64,000 bases of DNA from Methanolacinia paynteri (GCF_000784355.1 NZ_KN360926.1:66497-130496); one strand, 5' to 3'. Counted from the stretch's first letter, positions 26,604-36,163 are shown. Notes: generated by a model from the letters alone, not told the origin. A program made the numbers and translations.

Positions 26604-27761
26604 TTAGTCATCGTAATTGATCAGCATCATGCTGTTGAAGACCGCAGAGAAGATGATCTGCATCCCGGATAAAAACAGTGTTAATGCAATTACTGCATTC
26701 GTGACCTGGAACAGGCTTCCGAATCCCGATTCAATCCAGTTGAGGATTATGTATATTCCCATGATAACCCCGGCCACAATGATGATTATCCCTGCAAATA
26801 ATTCACGCTCAAGGTTTTGATAATTCGCAATTTTTGTTATTATTCCCACTCGTTCACTATAGCCTGCGATAACCGAATAGGTCTTGATATTGATGCCCAT
26901 CAGGATTGCCTGGAGACCGCCTATGAAAAGAATCGCTGCAAGAACGAAAGAGTGAAGGTTTGCATTTTCGACATCTCCCTCCAAGAAATACAGGATCATA
27001 AGCGTAGCGCCCATCACGAAGAAGAAGAAACCCGGAATCGCAAGGAACGGAAGCGGCTGGTAGAGCAGCATGAACCGTACATGCCTCCATCCGTCCGCAA
27101 AACTGTGAAGATTGGAAGGGGCTCTCCTCGGGTAATAATCTATGGGAACCTCGGAGATCTTCAGTTTCTTTCTTGCAGCTTCGATTATCATCTCGGATGC
27201 AAACTCCATGCCCGGTGTCTTAAGATTGAGGCTGTCGAGGGCTTCTTTTTTAATCGCCCTCATCCCGCAGTGAGCATCGGATATATTAGTCTTAAATACC
27301 TTGTTCAGCATCCATGTAAGGAAAGGATTTCCGATATACTGGTGAAGCGCCGGCATCGCCCCTTTCATGATATTTCCCCTGAGGCGGCTACCCATGACGA
27401 AATCGGAGCCTGATTCGATCTCTTTTATGAACGCAGGAATCTTTTTGATATCATACGTCCCGTCAGCATCAAGTATGACGACGATCTCCCCGGACGCCTC
27501 TTTGAAGGCAAAAAGATAGGCATTTCCGTATCCCTTCTTTTCAGGCCTGATGACTTTTGCCCCGAGATTTTCGGCGATCTCGTCCGTCCTGTCGGTAGAG
27601 GACGAAGAGACGATGATCTCGGCGGAGATGTTATTTTCGTAGAGGACGGTTTTGATCTCTTCGATGCAGTCGGCTATGGTGAGCTCTTCGTTGAGGGCCG
27701 GGAGTATGACTGAGATGTATGGACGATTGTTAATTGATTTTGGGGCCGTGTTTTCGTTCAT
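26604..27761 (-). CDS. Dolichol-phosphate sugar transferase-like GT2 with membrane domain
   Basis: A 385-residue enzyme. Residues 14-240 are a family 2 glycosyltransferase of the dolichol-phosphate mannose synthase type (VILPALNEELTI, DADGTYD as the metal-binding motif, GSRLRG). Residues 245-385 hold four membrane helices. Such enzymes load a sugar onto dolichol phosphate for surface glycan or S-layer glycoprotein synthesis; AglJ-like proteins are the closest described type. It is divergent from the heptose operon and marks the edge of the glycan region. Confidence 0.87.
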   Translation of the reverse strand: MNENTAPKSINNRPYISVILPALNEELTIADCIEEIKTVLYENNISAEIIVSSSSTDRTDEIAENLGAKVIRPEKKGYGNAYLFAFKEASGEIVVILDADGTYDIKKIPAFIKEIESGSDFVMGSRLRGNIMKGAMPALHQYIGNPFLTWMLNKVFKTNISDAHCGMRAIKKEALDSLNLKTPGMEFASEMIIEAARKKLKISEVPIDYYPRRAPSNLHSFADGWRHVRFMLLYQPLPFLAIPGFFFFVMGATLMILYFLEGDVENANLHSFVLAAILFIGGLQAILMGINIKTYSVIAGYSERVGIITKIANYQNLERELFAGIIIIVAGVIMGIYIILNWIESGFGSLFQVTNAVIALTLFLSGMQIIFSAVFNSMMLINYDD

Positions 27762-27940
27762 GTCTTTTCGTTTTTTTTATGGGGAGTAGAGAAAAAAATT
27801 CAGGAACTGCATAGGCGTTTCTTTAAGAATCTGACTCATTTTCCCACAGTAATATAATATCTAATTCACGTATATATTTAAACAGATTTTGTTTAATCTT
27901 TCTGATTTCAATTTCTTCTCAATTTTTAAGAAACAGAAGA

Positions 27941-27951
27941 TTATATTATAA
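27941..27951 (+). promoter_or_regulatory. TATA box of the heptose operon
   Basis: TTATATTATAA lies 33 bases before the ATG of the gmhA-like gene, a spacing that fits an archaeal promoter with a very short leader. AAAGGTG just before the ATG gives the ribosome-binding site. Further TATA-like sequence near 27870 may serve the divergent glycosyltransferase gene. Confidence 0.55.
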
Positions 27952-27983
27952 ATAGAAAACCACGTTCAATATAAAGGTGATTT

Positions 27984-28589
27984 ATGACAGATCTTGATTA
28001 TACTTCAGATTTTCTAGACGACGCAATAAAGATCATCAACCTGATTGACAAGTCACAGATCCAGAATATGATTGACGTTTTACAGACCGTAAGAGAGAAC
28101 GAAGGACGGCTTTTCATTCTCGGAGTCGGAGGCGGTGCCGGCCATGCGTCACATGCAGTGAATGATTTCAGGAAGATTGCCGGAATAGAATCCTATGCTC
28201 CTACCGATAATGTATCCGAGCTTACTGCAAGAGTCAACGACGACGGGTGGGAAACCGTTTTTGTCAATTGGCTGAAAGGAAGCCGCCTCAACTCAAAGGA
28301 TTGCATCTTTGTATTCTCTGTCGGGGGAGGGAACGAAGAGAAAAACGTCAGCGTGAATCTGGTCAATGCTCTTCGTTTCGCGAAAGAACAGAATGCAAAG
28401 GTAATTGGCGTTGTCGGGCGCGATGGGGGATATACAGCAAAAGTTTCGGATGCCTGCGTCATCATCCCGACTGTCAACGAAAAGACCGTTACTCCGCAGA
28501 CTGAAGCGTTCCAGGCCGTCGTCTGGCATCTTATCGTTTCAAGCCCGGATCTGCAGAAATTCGAAATGAAATGGGAAAGCACAAAATAA
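27984..28589 (+). CDS. gmhA: GmhA-like sedoheptulose-7-phosphate isomerase (SIS domain)
   Basis: A 201-residue single SIS-domain protein. FILGVGGGAGHASHAVNDFRK corresponds to the GNGGSAADAQH sugar-binding loop of GmhA, FVFSVGGGNEEKN to the second Ser/Gly loop, and TPQTEAFQAVVWH to the C-terminal helix that carries the catalytic His. GmhA converts sedoheptulose-7-phosphate to D-glycero-D-manno-heptose-7-phosphate. Serine-to-glycine changes in the loops leave some doubt about the exact substrate. The adjoining gmhB-, hddC- and hddA-like genes strongly support heptose synthesis. Confidence 0.8.
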   Translation: MTDLDYTSDFLDDAIKIINLIDKSQIQNMIDVLQTVRENEGRLFILGVGGGAGHASHAVNDFRKIAGIESYAPTDNVSELTARVNDDGWETVFVNWLKGSRLNSKDCIFVFSVGGGNEEKNVSVNLVNALRFAKEQNAKVIGVVGRDGGYTAKVSDACVIIPTVNEKTVTPQTEAFQAVVWHLIVSSPDLQKFEMKWESTK

Positions 28590-28596
28590 TTTTCAT

Positions 28597-29193
28597 ATGA
28601 AAAAAGCGGTTTTTCTTGACAGGGACGGAGTTATTAACAGGCTTGTTTTAAATCATGAAACAGGAGAGTACGAACCGCCGCATTCACCCGGAGAACTGGT
28701 TTTGTTCCCAGGTGTCATTCCGTCCCTTCATTCATTATCCAGTGCAGGCTTTGAACTGTTTTTAATATCCAACCAACCCGATTATGCAAAAGGAAAGACG
28801 ACTCTTGAGAACCTGAAAGCGGTTCACGAGAAATTGGACGTGATCTTTATAAAATCAAGAATTCATTTTAAGGATTATTTTTATTGTTATCATCACCCTG
28901 ACGGAATTGTTCCTGAATATTCATGTGTATGTGAATGTAGAAAGCCCAAACCTTATTTTCTGCTGAAGGCGGCAAAAGATTATGATATCGATCTCTCAGA
29001 ATCGTGGATAGTCGGGGATCGCGATTCTGATATCGAGTGCGGGGAGGCAGCAGGAACACGGACAATTCAAATTGAAGAAAAGCATTCTGCAAGGTACAGG
29101 GGTTCTGTCAGGCCGGATTTTTATGCAGGGGATCTTACTGAAGCCGTAAATATAATACTTAAATCTAAAATTTCAGATGCTGATTGTGAATAA
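28597..29193 (+). CDS. gmhB: D-glycero-D-manno-heptose-1,7-bisphosphate 7-phosphatase-like
   Basis: A 198-residue HAD phosphatase. Motif I is FLDRDGVIN (two catalytic Asp), motif II ISNQPD, motif III RKPKPYF and motif IV GDRDSDI. Cysteines and a histidine in CYHHPDG and CVCECRKPKP match the zinc-binding loop that marks GmhB. It removes the 7-phosphate from heptose bisphosphate. It starts 7 bases after gmhA. Histidinol phosphatase is the main alternative, but the neighbours argue for heptose. Confidence 0.85.
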   Translation: MKKAVFLDRDGVINRLVLNHETGEYEPPHSPGELVLFPGVIPSLHSLSSAGFELFLISNQPDYAKGKTTLENLKAVHEKLDVIFIKSRIHFKDYFYCYHHPDGIVPEYSCVCECRKPKPYFLLKAAKDYDIDLSESWIVGDRDSDIECGEAAGTRTIQIEEKHSARYRGSVRPDFYAGDLTEAVNIILKSKISDADCE

Positions 29194-29290
29194 TTTCAAA
29201 TCAAACATTTACTTCTTTACTTACAATTAGGTTATTATTTTAATGTTAAGTAACAAATAAAAATTATATAAAAAAGAACGGGAGAAACAG

Positions 29291-30007
29291 ATGAGCGGAT
29301 TACCACAGTTTAAAATCAAACTCTATGCCGATGGTGCGGACCTGAACGGAATGAGAGAGGAGTATAAAAAGGGAATCGCGAGTGGTTTTACGACAAATCC
29401 TACTTTAATGAAAAAAGCAGGGGTCAAGAGCTACAAAGAATTTGCAAAAACCGTTCTCAAAGAGATCCCGGACCTTCCTATTTCTTTCGAGGTATTCTCA
29501 GACGATCTTGAAGACATGGAAAAGGAAGCAAGGGAAATTGACAGCTGGGGAGATAATGTCTATATCAAAATCCCTGTTACAAACACAAAAGGTGTAAGTA
29601 CTGCACCGATCGTCAAAAAACTGTCAGGTGACGGATTAAAGCTTAACGTCACTGCAATACTTACACTTGAGCAGGTAAAGAAAGTTGCAGATGCTCTTTC
29701 TCCTGATACTCCAAGTATTGTATCGGTCTTCGCAGGGAGAATTGCGGATACAGGTAGAGATCCGATGCCGATAATGAAAGAGGCCGTCGAGATTCTCAAA
29801 TCAAAACCTAAGACGGAACTCCTCTGGGCAAGTACAAGAGAAATCCTGAATCTCATCCAGGCAGAGTCCTGCGGATGCCATATCATTACGATTACAAATG
29901 ACATCCTGAAGAAAGTTCCACAGGTAGGAAAGGATCTCAGCCAGCTCTCGCTTGAGACCGTTCAGATGTTTTATGACGACGCACAGAGTGCGGGGTATAA
30001 AATATAG
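29291..30007 (+). CDS. Transaldolase-family protein
   Basis: A 238-residue TIM-barrel enzyme of the small transaldolase/fructose-6-phosphate aldolase family. It has GFTTNPTLM near residue 32, the Schiff-base lysine K93 in VYIKIPVT, and SVFAGRIADTGRDP. Transaldolase makes sedoheptulose-7-phosphate from fructose-6-phosphate and erythrose-4-phosphate. Many archaea lack a full pentose phosphate pathway, so its place between heptose genes suggests a dedicated supply of the GmhA substrate. That role is inference. It follows gmhB by about 100 bases and has its own GGGAGAAAC ribosome-binding site. Confidence 0.85.
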   Translation: MSGLPQFKIKLYADGADLNGMREEYKKGIASGFTTNPTLMKKAGVKSYKEFAKTVLKEIPDLPISFEVFSDDLEDMEKEAREIDSWGDNVYIKIPVTNTKGVSTAPIVKKLSGDGLKLNVTAILTLEQVKKVADALSPDTPSIVSVFAGRIADTGRDPMPIMKEAVEILKSKPKTELLWASTREILNLIQAESCGCHIITITNDILKKVPQVGKDLSQLSLETVQMFYDDAQSAGYKI

Positions 30008-30075
30008 ATAATAAAAGATATCCAGATTTTTATTTAAGAGAAATTACATATTAGCATTTATTTGGAGAGTTAAAC

Positions 30076-31377
30076 ATGAAAGTTGGTATTTTGGGAGGTG
30101 GATTGACAGGACTGTCATTAAGCCATTTCCTACAATGTGATTCAGAAATCCTTGAGAAAGAAAATGTTTGTGGAGGATTGTGCAGAACTTTCAATAAAAA
30201 TGGTTTCTACTATGATTATGGAGGACATATTATTTTTTCAAAAGATCAAGATGTTCTTAATTTCATGGTCTCTATTTTAGGAAATAATATTGATAAGCAT
30301 TATCGAAATAATAAAGTATTATTTAAAAAATTATTTATTAAATATCCTTTTGAAAATGGATTACATGAAATTCCTAAAGAAGATAACTATGAATGTCTTT
30401 ATTATTATCTTAATAATGACTATCCTAAACCAAATAATTTTAAAGAATGGGTTTATTATACCTTCGGAAAAGGGATTGCAGAGAAATATTTAATTCCCTA
30501 TAATGAAAAGATATGGAATACAAATCTGGAAGAAATGGGTCTAGATTGGGTTGAAAGAGTTCCAAAGCCTCCGATGGAGGACATCCTAAGATCTGCTATA
30601 GGGATAGAAACCGAGGGATATACGCATCAATTATATTTCTACTATCCAGTAAACAGAGGTATACAAGGTTTAATCGAAGCCATTGATAGTAGTAATATAA
30701 ATTCTAATGTAATCAAAAACTTTGAAGTTAAAAAGATCTGTAAAAAGGAAAATAAATGGATTGTGAGCAATGGTATTGAACACAAAATATATGATAGAAT
30801 TATCTCAACCATACCAATTTTTGATTTATTGCAAGCTCTTGAGGATGTACCTTCTCAAGTCCAAGATGCTGCAAAAAAACTTCAGTATAATTCATTGATT
30901 ATCGTAATGATAGGTTTAAACGTAGATAATCTTTCAGACAAAACAGCAGTATATATTCCAGATAAAAAACATTTATTCCATCGTGTTTGCTTTAATAAGT
31001 ATTTTAGTGAAAATATGGTTCCTAATGGTAAATCATCAATCATGGTAGAAATTACTGCAAATATTGGTGATAATATTTGGAATCTGAGCGATGAAGATCT
31101 TATAAAAAATGTTATTTCCAGTCTTTCAGAAGAAGGTTTTCTGAAAAAAGAAGATGTTTGCGAAACTGATTTAAGAAGAACGAAATATGCTTATGTAATA
31201 CCAGATCTTGAATACTCCAAAAACATAGATTTTATTAAATCTTATCTAAAAACTCAAGAGATCGAATTATGTGGTCGTTTTTCAGAGTATAAATATCTTA
31301 ATATGGATGCATGTATACGTAGTGCGATGGACTTAGCTAAGAAAATTAACAACAATATATTAGGAGAATCTGTATGA
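30076..31377 (+). CDS. UDP-galactopyranose mutase-like FAD protein
   Basis: A 433-residue flavoprotein of the amine-oxidase/UGM superfamily. The N-terminal GILGGGLTGLSLSHFL is the FAD-binding Rossmann motif. GGLCRT and YDYGGHIIF follow, and YNEKIWNT recalls the mutase active-site region. It may interconvert ring forms of a nucleotide-linked sugar or oxidise a sugar; the substrate is unknown. From here the DNA becomes clearly more AT-rich than the gmhA-gmhB-transaldolase part, hinting at a different origin. Its stop overlaps the epimerase start by 4 bases. Confidence 0.8.
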   Translation: MKVGILGGGLTGLSLSHFLQCDSEILEKENVCGGLCRTFNKNGFYYDYGGHIIFSKDQDVLNFMVSILGNNIDKHYRNNKVLFKKLFIKYPFENGLHEIPKEDNYECLYYYLNNDYPKPNNFKEWVYYTFGKGIAEKYLIPYNEKIWNTNLEEMGLDWVERVPKPPMEDILRSAIGIETEGYTHQLYFYYPVNRGIQGLIEAIDSSNINSNVIKNFEVKKICKKENKWIVSNGIEHKIYDRIISTIPIFDLLQALEDVPSQVQDAAKKLQYNSLIIVMIGLNVDNLSDKTAVYIPDKKHLFHRVCFNKYFSENMVPNGKSSIMVEITANIGDNIWNLSDEDLIKNVISSLSEEGFLKKEDVCETDLRRTKYAYVIPDLEYSKNIDFIKSYLKTQEIELCGRFSEYKYLNMDACIRSAMDLAKKINNNILGESV

Positions 31378-32315
31378 AAGCGTTTGTAACAGGCGGTGCC
31401 GGCTTTATTGGAAGCCATCTGGTTGATTATTTAATGAAATTAGGCAGTGTGACAGTATATGACAATTTTTCTTCAGGGAGGAAGGAATTCATACAACATC
31501 ATACAGGAAAATCCAATTTTTCATTAATTGAAGGAGATCTATTAGATCTTGAAAAAGTTAAAGTGGCTATGTCAGGTCACGATATTGTTTTTCATCTTGC
31601 TGCAAATCCTGATGCACGACTGGGAAATATGGATACTTCGTTAGACCTGAACCAAGAAACTATAGTAACATATAATGTTCTTGAATCGATGAGAACAAAT
31701 AACATAAAAAAAATTGTTTTTTCTTCAAGCGGGACGATATATGGGGAAGTGCCTGTCGAACCGATAAAAGAAGATTATGGCCCGACACTTCCGATCTCTC
31801 TATATGGAGCAGGAAAATTGGCTTCAGAAGGATTAATTAGTGCATTTTGTAATACATTTGATATGCAGGCATGGATATTCCGGTTTGCCAATATTATAGG
31901 GGATCGCGGAACACATGGTGTCATTTATGATTTTATAAATAAATTAAAGAAAAATTCATCAGAATTAGAGATTTTAGGCGATGGTTTACAAGAAAAACCA
32001 TATCTTGAAGTAAACGACTGTATTGAAGGTATACTTTTTGGACTGAATAATTCAGATGAAAGAGTAAATGTCTATAACCTTGGTTGTGATTCTTCAACAA
32101 ATGTGAATAAAATCGCAGAAATGGTAGTAACAGAAATGGGATTGCCAAATGTAAAAATGAATTATACCGGGACAGACAGAGGGTGGCCGGGAGATGTACC
32201 TCAGTATAGATGCGACTGTGAAAAAATAAACAAATTAGGCTGGAAAGCAAAATCTTCTTCAGATGAAGCAGTCCTGTACTCTGTAAAAAAATTAGTAAAA
32301 GAATTAGAGGCTTAA
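31374..32315 (+). CDS. NAD-dependent nucleotide-sugar epimerase/dehydratase
   Basis: A 313-residue extended short-chain dehydrogenase. GGAGFIGSHL binds NAD, DNFSSG follows the second strand, and FSSSGTIYG plus the YGAGK motif supply Ser, Tyr and Lys for catalysis. It resembles UDP-glucose 4-epimerase relatives, but in this operon it could instead epimerise or dehydrate a GDP-heptose. It overlaps the previous gene by 4 bases and the next starts 3 bases after it, so this is one translation-coupled operon. Confidence 0.87.
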   Translation: MKAFVTGGAGFIGSHLVDYLMKLGSVTVYDNFSSGRKEFIQHHTGKSNFSLIEGDLLDLEKVKVAMSGHDIVFHLAANPDARLGNMDTSLDLNQETIVTYNVLESMRTNNIKKIVFSSSGTIYGEVPVEPIKEDYGPTLPISLYGAGKLASEGLISAFCNTFDMQAWIFRFANIIGDRGTHGVIYDFINKLKKNSSELEILGDGLQEKPYLEVNDCIEGILFGLNNSDERVNVYNLGCDSSTNVNKIAEMVVTEMGLPNVKMNYTGTDRGWPGDVPQYRCDCEKINKLGWKAKSSSDEAVLYSVKKLVKELEA

Positions 32316-32318
32316 TTA

Positions 32319-33020
32319 ATGCAGGTTGCGATTCTTGCAGGGGGTCTGGCAACCCGATTGAGGCCAAAAACGGATAAAATCCCAAAATCAATGATTTTAA
32401 TAAATGGAAAACCATTTCTTGAATATCAAATTACTTTTTTGAAAGAAGGTGGATTTTCTGATTTTGTAATATGTTCCGGATATCTTTCAGAACAGATTGA
32501 AGATTATTTTGGCGACGGAAAGAAATTTGGAGTAAATATTCAGTATAGCAATGATGGAGATAAACTACTTGGAACCGGAGGAGCCCTTAAAAATGCAGAA
32601 AAACTACTAAACGACGAATTTTTTGTTATTTATGGCGACTCATACGTTTCCCTGGATTTTAAAAATGCAAATTCTCATTTTAAAAAATCAGGAAAACTGG
32701 TTCTCATGACTGTATATAAAAATGATAACTTATATGATATAAGCAATATTGCTGTTGAAAATGGCATCGTTATAAAATATGATAAAAAAAATAATTCAAA
32801 AGATTTGGTTTACATCGATTATGGAGTTCTTATTTTCAATAAAAAAGTGTTGGAGAAGATTCCAGCAAACCAGTCTTATCCTCTTGAGAATTTAATCATT
32901 AACCTTATTGAAGATCAGGAAGTTTGTGCATATGAAACAAAAGAGAGGTTTTACGAGATCGGATCACACACAGGATTAGATGAATTTAAAAACTTTATTT
33001 CTCAAATAAATAATGAATAA
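32319..33020 (+). CDS. hddC: D-glycero-D-manno-heptose-1-phosphate guanylyltransferase-like
   Basis: A 233-residue sugar nucleotidyltransferase. Signature features are AILAGGLATRLRP with the following KIPKSMI (nucleotide and phosphate binding), GTGGALKNA, and IYGDSYVSLD as the metal-binding site. Among such enzymes the length and neighbourhood match HddC, which makes GDP-D-glycero-D-manno-heptose; other sugar-1-phosphates cannot be excluded. The last bases overlap the start of the kinase gene. Confidence 0.8.
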   Translation: MQVAILAGGLATRLRPKTDKIPKSMILINGKPFLEYQITFLKEGGFSDFVICSGYLSEQIEDYFGDGKKFGVNIQYSNDGDKLLGTGGALKNAEKLLNDEFFVIYGDSYVSLDFKNANSHFKKSGKLVLMTVYKNDNLYDISNIAVENGIVIKYDKKNNSKDLVYIDYGVLIFNKKVLEKIPANQSYPLENLIINLIEDQEVCAYETKERFYEIGSHTGLDEFKNFISQINNE

Positions 33021-34026
33021 TGGTGATAACCAGATGATCATTTCACGGGCACCTGTCAGAATTTCTCTTGGTGGAGGAGGAACAGATTTAGAGTCATATT
33101 ACTCAAAATATGGCGGTTTTTTAATTTCCGGGGCTATAGACAAATATATTTATATTTCAGCTAACAAGCGCTTTCATAATACAATAAGATTAAGCTATTC
33201 TCAAACCGAGATCGTAAATAGTGTCGAGGATATTAACCACAATATTTTCCGTGAAGCCTTAAATTTCATTCCTCCAAAAAATGGAGACGGGATTGAACTT
33301 GTATCTATTGCAGATGTGCCTGCGAATTGTGGTCTTGGGTCGTCCAGTTGTTTCACAGTATCTCTTCTCAATGCTCTTCATGCCTACAATCGTGAATATA
33401 TTTCACAGCAGCAACTGGCAGAAGAGGCATGTACAATTGAGATCGAAAGACTTGGAGAACCTATCGGAAAACAGGACCAGTATATTAGTGCATTTGGTGG
33501 GATCACAACTTTGACGTTTGAAAAAGATGGGAAAGTCATTGTTGAACCTGTCAAAATGAGCGATGATGCAATTGACGAGCTCGAGCGGAATATCCTGTTG
33601 TATTACACCGGAATCGAAAGAAGTGCATCGGATATACTCTCCGAACAAAATGAAAAGAGTAAAAGAGATGAATCGGCAGTCATAGAATCTCTTCACCAGA
33701 TAAAAAAAATTGGATACGATACAAAAAAGGCTTTTGAAACAGGAGATCTGGAAAAATTCGGAGAACTCTTGGATGTACACTGGAATAACAAGAAACAACT
33801 TTCAAAGAACATTTCAAATCCTTTTATCGATTCCTGCTACGAAACTGCTATGAAGAACGGGGCAATCGGTGGAAAGATAATGGGTGCAGGAGGAGGCGGA
33901 TTCTTCATGTTTTATGCCCCTGAAAATCATGATAATTTAACAAAGGCAATGAAAGAAAAAGGTCTTAGACCAATGAGATTCAGGTTTGATTTTGAGGGAG
34001 CAAAGATACTAGTCAATATAAAATAG
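33013..34026 (+). CDS. hddA: D-glycero-D-manno-heptose-7-phosphate kinase-like (GHMP)
   Basis: A 337-residue GHMP kinase. RAPVRISLGGGGTDLESYY and AIDKYIYI are typical of HddA. CGLGSSSCFTVSLLNAL is the ATP loop, and IGKQDQYISAFGG and GAGGGGFFMFY complete the set. HddA phosphorylates heptose-7-phosphate at C1, the step before GmhB. The ATG at 33013 overlaps hddC by 8 bases; an in-frame ATG at 33034 begins the conserved MIISRAP. With gmhA, gmhB and hddC the known four-step GDP-heptose route is complete. Confidence 0.87.
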   Translation: MNNGDNQMIISRAPVRISLGGGGTDLESYYSKYGGFLISGAIDKYIYISANKRFHNTIRLSYSQTEIVNSVEDINHNIFREALNFIPPKNGDGIELVSIADVPANCGLGSSSCFTVSLLNALHAYNREYISQQQLAEEACTIEIERLGEPIGKQDQYISAFGGITTLTFEKDGKVIVEPVKMSDDAIDELERNILLYYTGIERSASDILSEQNEKSKRDESAVIESLHQIKKIGYDTKKAFETGDLEKFGELLDVHWNNKKQLSKNISNPFIDSCYETAMKNGAIGGKIMGAGGGGFFMFYAPENHDNLTKAMKEKGLRPMRFRFDFEGAKILVNIK

Positions 34027-34193
34027 TAATCTTTAAAGAGATACTAACAATTCTTACATTTACACAATATAACGATATTTTGAAATTTCAATTATAATTT
34101 TCATATTGAATTATATCTAGATAGATATAATATTATACCATATTAAACCACGAATCTCAATATTAATATCTAGTTAAAACATATTTGTTATAA

Positions 34194-35255
34194 ATGGAAT
34201 TATCAAACAAGGTTGGTTTCGTTAAAATATTGGAGCATAACTATTCAGGTATTTTATTAAAAACAAAAGAATGCTTAGAATTAATTGATTGGAAAGATGC
34301 CATTCATGGTAAAAGCTGTTTTATAAAGATAAATGCAATGTCTTCTGAAGTATTACCTGGTCGTTGTAGTAGTCCTTGGGTAGTTGAGGCTGTTTTATCA
34401 ATTATTAGAGAAAATTTTCCAGAAATAGAAATATATATTGGGGACACTGATTTAGCAGGTTCAAAACAATTACAAAAAGCTAAATCTATTTGGGGTTTTG
34501 ATGAAATTGCAAAAAAATATAATGCCACTTTTGTAAATCTTGCTGAAGAACCAGTAAAAAAAATTAATTTTGCGGATGGTTTGGTTATTAAAGAGATTGA
34601 ATTACCAATTATCTTATTAGAGATTGATACGATTGTAAATATTCCTGTTTTAAAAACGCACTGTTTAACCACTATAACATGTTCTTTGAAGTGTTTATGG
34701 GGATTATTACCACGTGCTCGACATCAATTACATCCTGTAGTCAATGAAGCCATAGCTGATATTAATCAATTTTTTTCAAAAACCACATTAAATATTCTTG
34801 ACGGCACAATTGCTATTGAGGGAAACGGCCCTAAAACAGGGACTCCAAAAATATGTGATGTAATTTTTGCGAGTAAAGATAGAGTAGCACTTGATAGAGT
34901 AGCAGCAGAATATATGGAGTTTAATTATAAAGAAATTCCTCATATTCTAATATCAGAAAAAAAGGGTATTGGGTCAACAAATTGCACAATATTGGGTGAT
35001 GAATTTGTTACTAATAAATTTATCAAACCTACAATGTCTGAAGATTTTGTAATGAATGTTGAAATCTCTCTCCGTAAAATACCTATTCTTAGAGAAATTG
35101 TTTTTAAAACTCCTTTATTTAAATTATTTGCATGGGGTGGAACAAACTATAATTATTATATCTGGTATTTAAAACATGGAAAAAAATATGCATATGATAT
35201 TGTCTATAATTCTGTATATAAAGAAGAGTTTTTAAAACTTCGAGGAAGGTTTTAA
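34194..35255 (+). CDS. DUF362 domain protein
   Basis: A 353-residue protein that fits the DUF362 family: FIKINAMSSEVLPG, then SSPWVVEAVLSII, followed by IGDTDL and VNIPVLKTH with a Cys-rich stretch (TITCSLKCLWG). DUF362 proteins often stand near iron-sulfur or surface-modification genes and have no settled biochemical role; this one has no ferredoxin domain. It starts without a ribosome-binding site, 170 AT-rich bases after hddA. The stop shares a base with the methyltransferase start (TAATG). Confidence 0.75.
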   Translation: MELSNKVGFVKILEHNYSGILLKTKECLELIDWKDAIHGKSCFIKINAMSSEVLPGRCSSPWVVEAVLSIIRENFPEIEIYIGDTDLAGSKQLQKAKSIWGFDEIAKKYNATFVNLAEEPVKKINFADGLVIKEIELPIILLEIDTIVNIPVLKTHCLTTITCSLKCLWGLLPRARHQLHPVVNEAIADINQFFSKTTLNILDGTIAIEGNGPKTGTPKICDVIFASKDRVALDRVAAEYMEFNYKEIPHILISEKKGIGSTNCTILGDEFVTNKFIKPTMSEDFVMNVEISLRKIPILREIVFKTPLFKLFAWGGTNYNYYIWYLKHGKKYAYDIVYNSVYKEEFLKLRGRF

Positions 35256-36163
35256 TGAAAGATAATATCTATTTAGATCAGAAAAAATGTATTTTATGTG
35301 GTAATCCAATAAATAATTGTATTGAATTATTGTCATTAAATGAAGATCAAACACTTTTAAAATGCCCAGTTTGTGGCTTAATATTTAATAATAAAATGCG
35401 AATAGATTTCGATGTAATTTACGGAAAAAATTATTATGAAGTAGATAACGTTAAAGATCAGTGCGGGGGTTATTTTAACTATTCGAGCATTGAAATAGGT
35501 TTGAACAAAGACTACTATTTTGCATATAAATATATTCTAAATAAATCAAGAGATAAAAAGAATTTCAAATTACTTGATATTGGTTGTGGTTATGGATTTT
35601 TTTTAAAACAATTTTTAGCAGACAATAACATTATTCTCGAAGGGATAGAAACAAGTTCATATGCCGCTTCAGTTGCTGAAAAATCTATTCCTAAAATATA
35701 TGATAAACCTTTAGGAGAAATAAATTTGGAAAAAAAATCATATGATGCAGTTTTAATGTTTGAAGTTATTGAACATTTAATTAATCCTTTTGAATATTTA
35801 CAAAAAATAAATGAATTATTGATCGACGGAGGATATTTAATAATTTCAACACCCAATATTTCAAATATAACCTTCAAATTATTAAAAAAGAAATGGCCAG
35901 CAATTCATCCGGAAACTCATAATATATATTATACACCAAAAACGTTAGTAAAAATCTGTGAAGAAAATGGTTTCGAACTTGTTAGTCTTCAACAAAAAAA
36001 TACTTTAAGAAAAAGTGTTAACCATATATCCAGAAAAATTTCAATGAAAATCCCTCAAACTTCAATAATTTTTAAACCTTTAAAAGTAATTGATGATATG
36101 ATAATTCCTTTTCCAAGTGGAGGAAGTATTAACGCAATCTTTAGAAAAAAGGAGATTATATGA
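35255..36163 (+). CDS. SAM-dependent methyltransferase with N-terminal zinc ribbon
   Basis: A 302-residue protein. CILCGNP and CPVCGLIF in the first 50 residues form a four-cysteine zinc ribbon. The class I methyltransferase fold follows with LLDIGCGYGFFLKQF as SAM motif I and EVIEHLINPFEYL later. Such enzymes methylate or otherwise finish sugars in polysaccharide loci. It is coupled by overlaps to the DUF362 gene before it and the glycosyltransferase after it. Confidence 0.85.
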   Translation: MKDNIYLDQKKCILCGNPINNCIELLSLNEDQTLLKCPVCGLIFNNKMRIDFDVIYGKNYYEVDNVKDQCGGYFNYSSIEIGLNKDYYFAYKYILNKSRDKKNFKLLDIGCGYGFFLKQFLADNNIILEGIETSSYAASVAEKSIPKIYDKPLGEINLEKKSYDAVLMFEVIEHLINPFEYLQKINELLIDGGYLIISTPNISNITFKLLKKKWPAIHPETHNIYYTPKTLVKICEENGFELVSLQQKNTLRKSVNHISRKISMKIPQTSIIFKPLKVIDDMIIPFPSGGSINAIFRKKEII

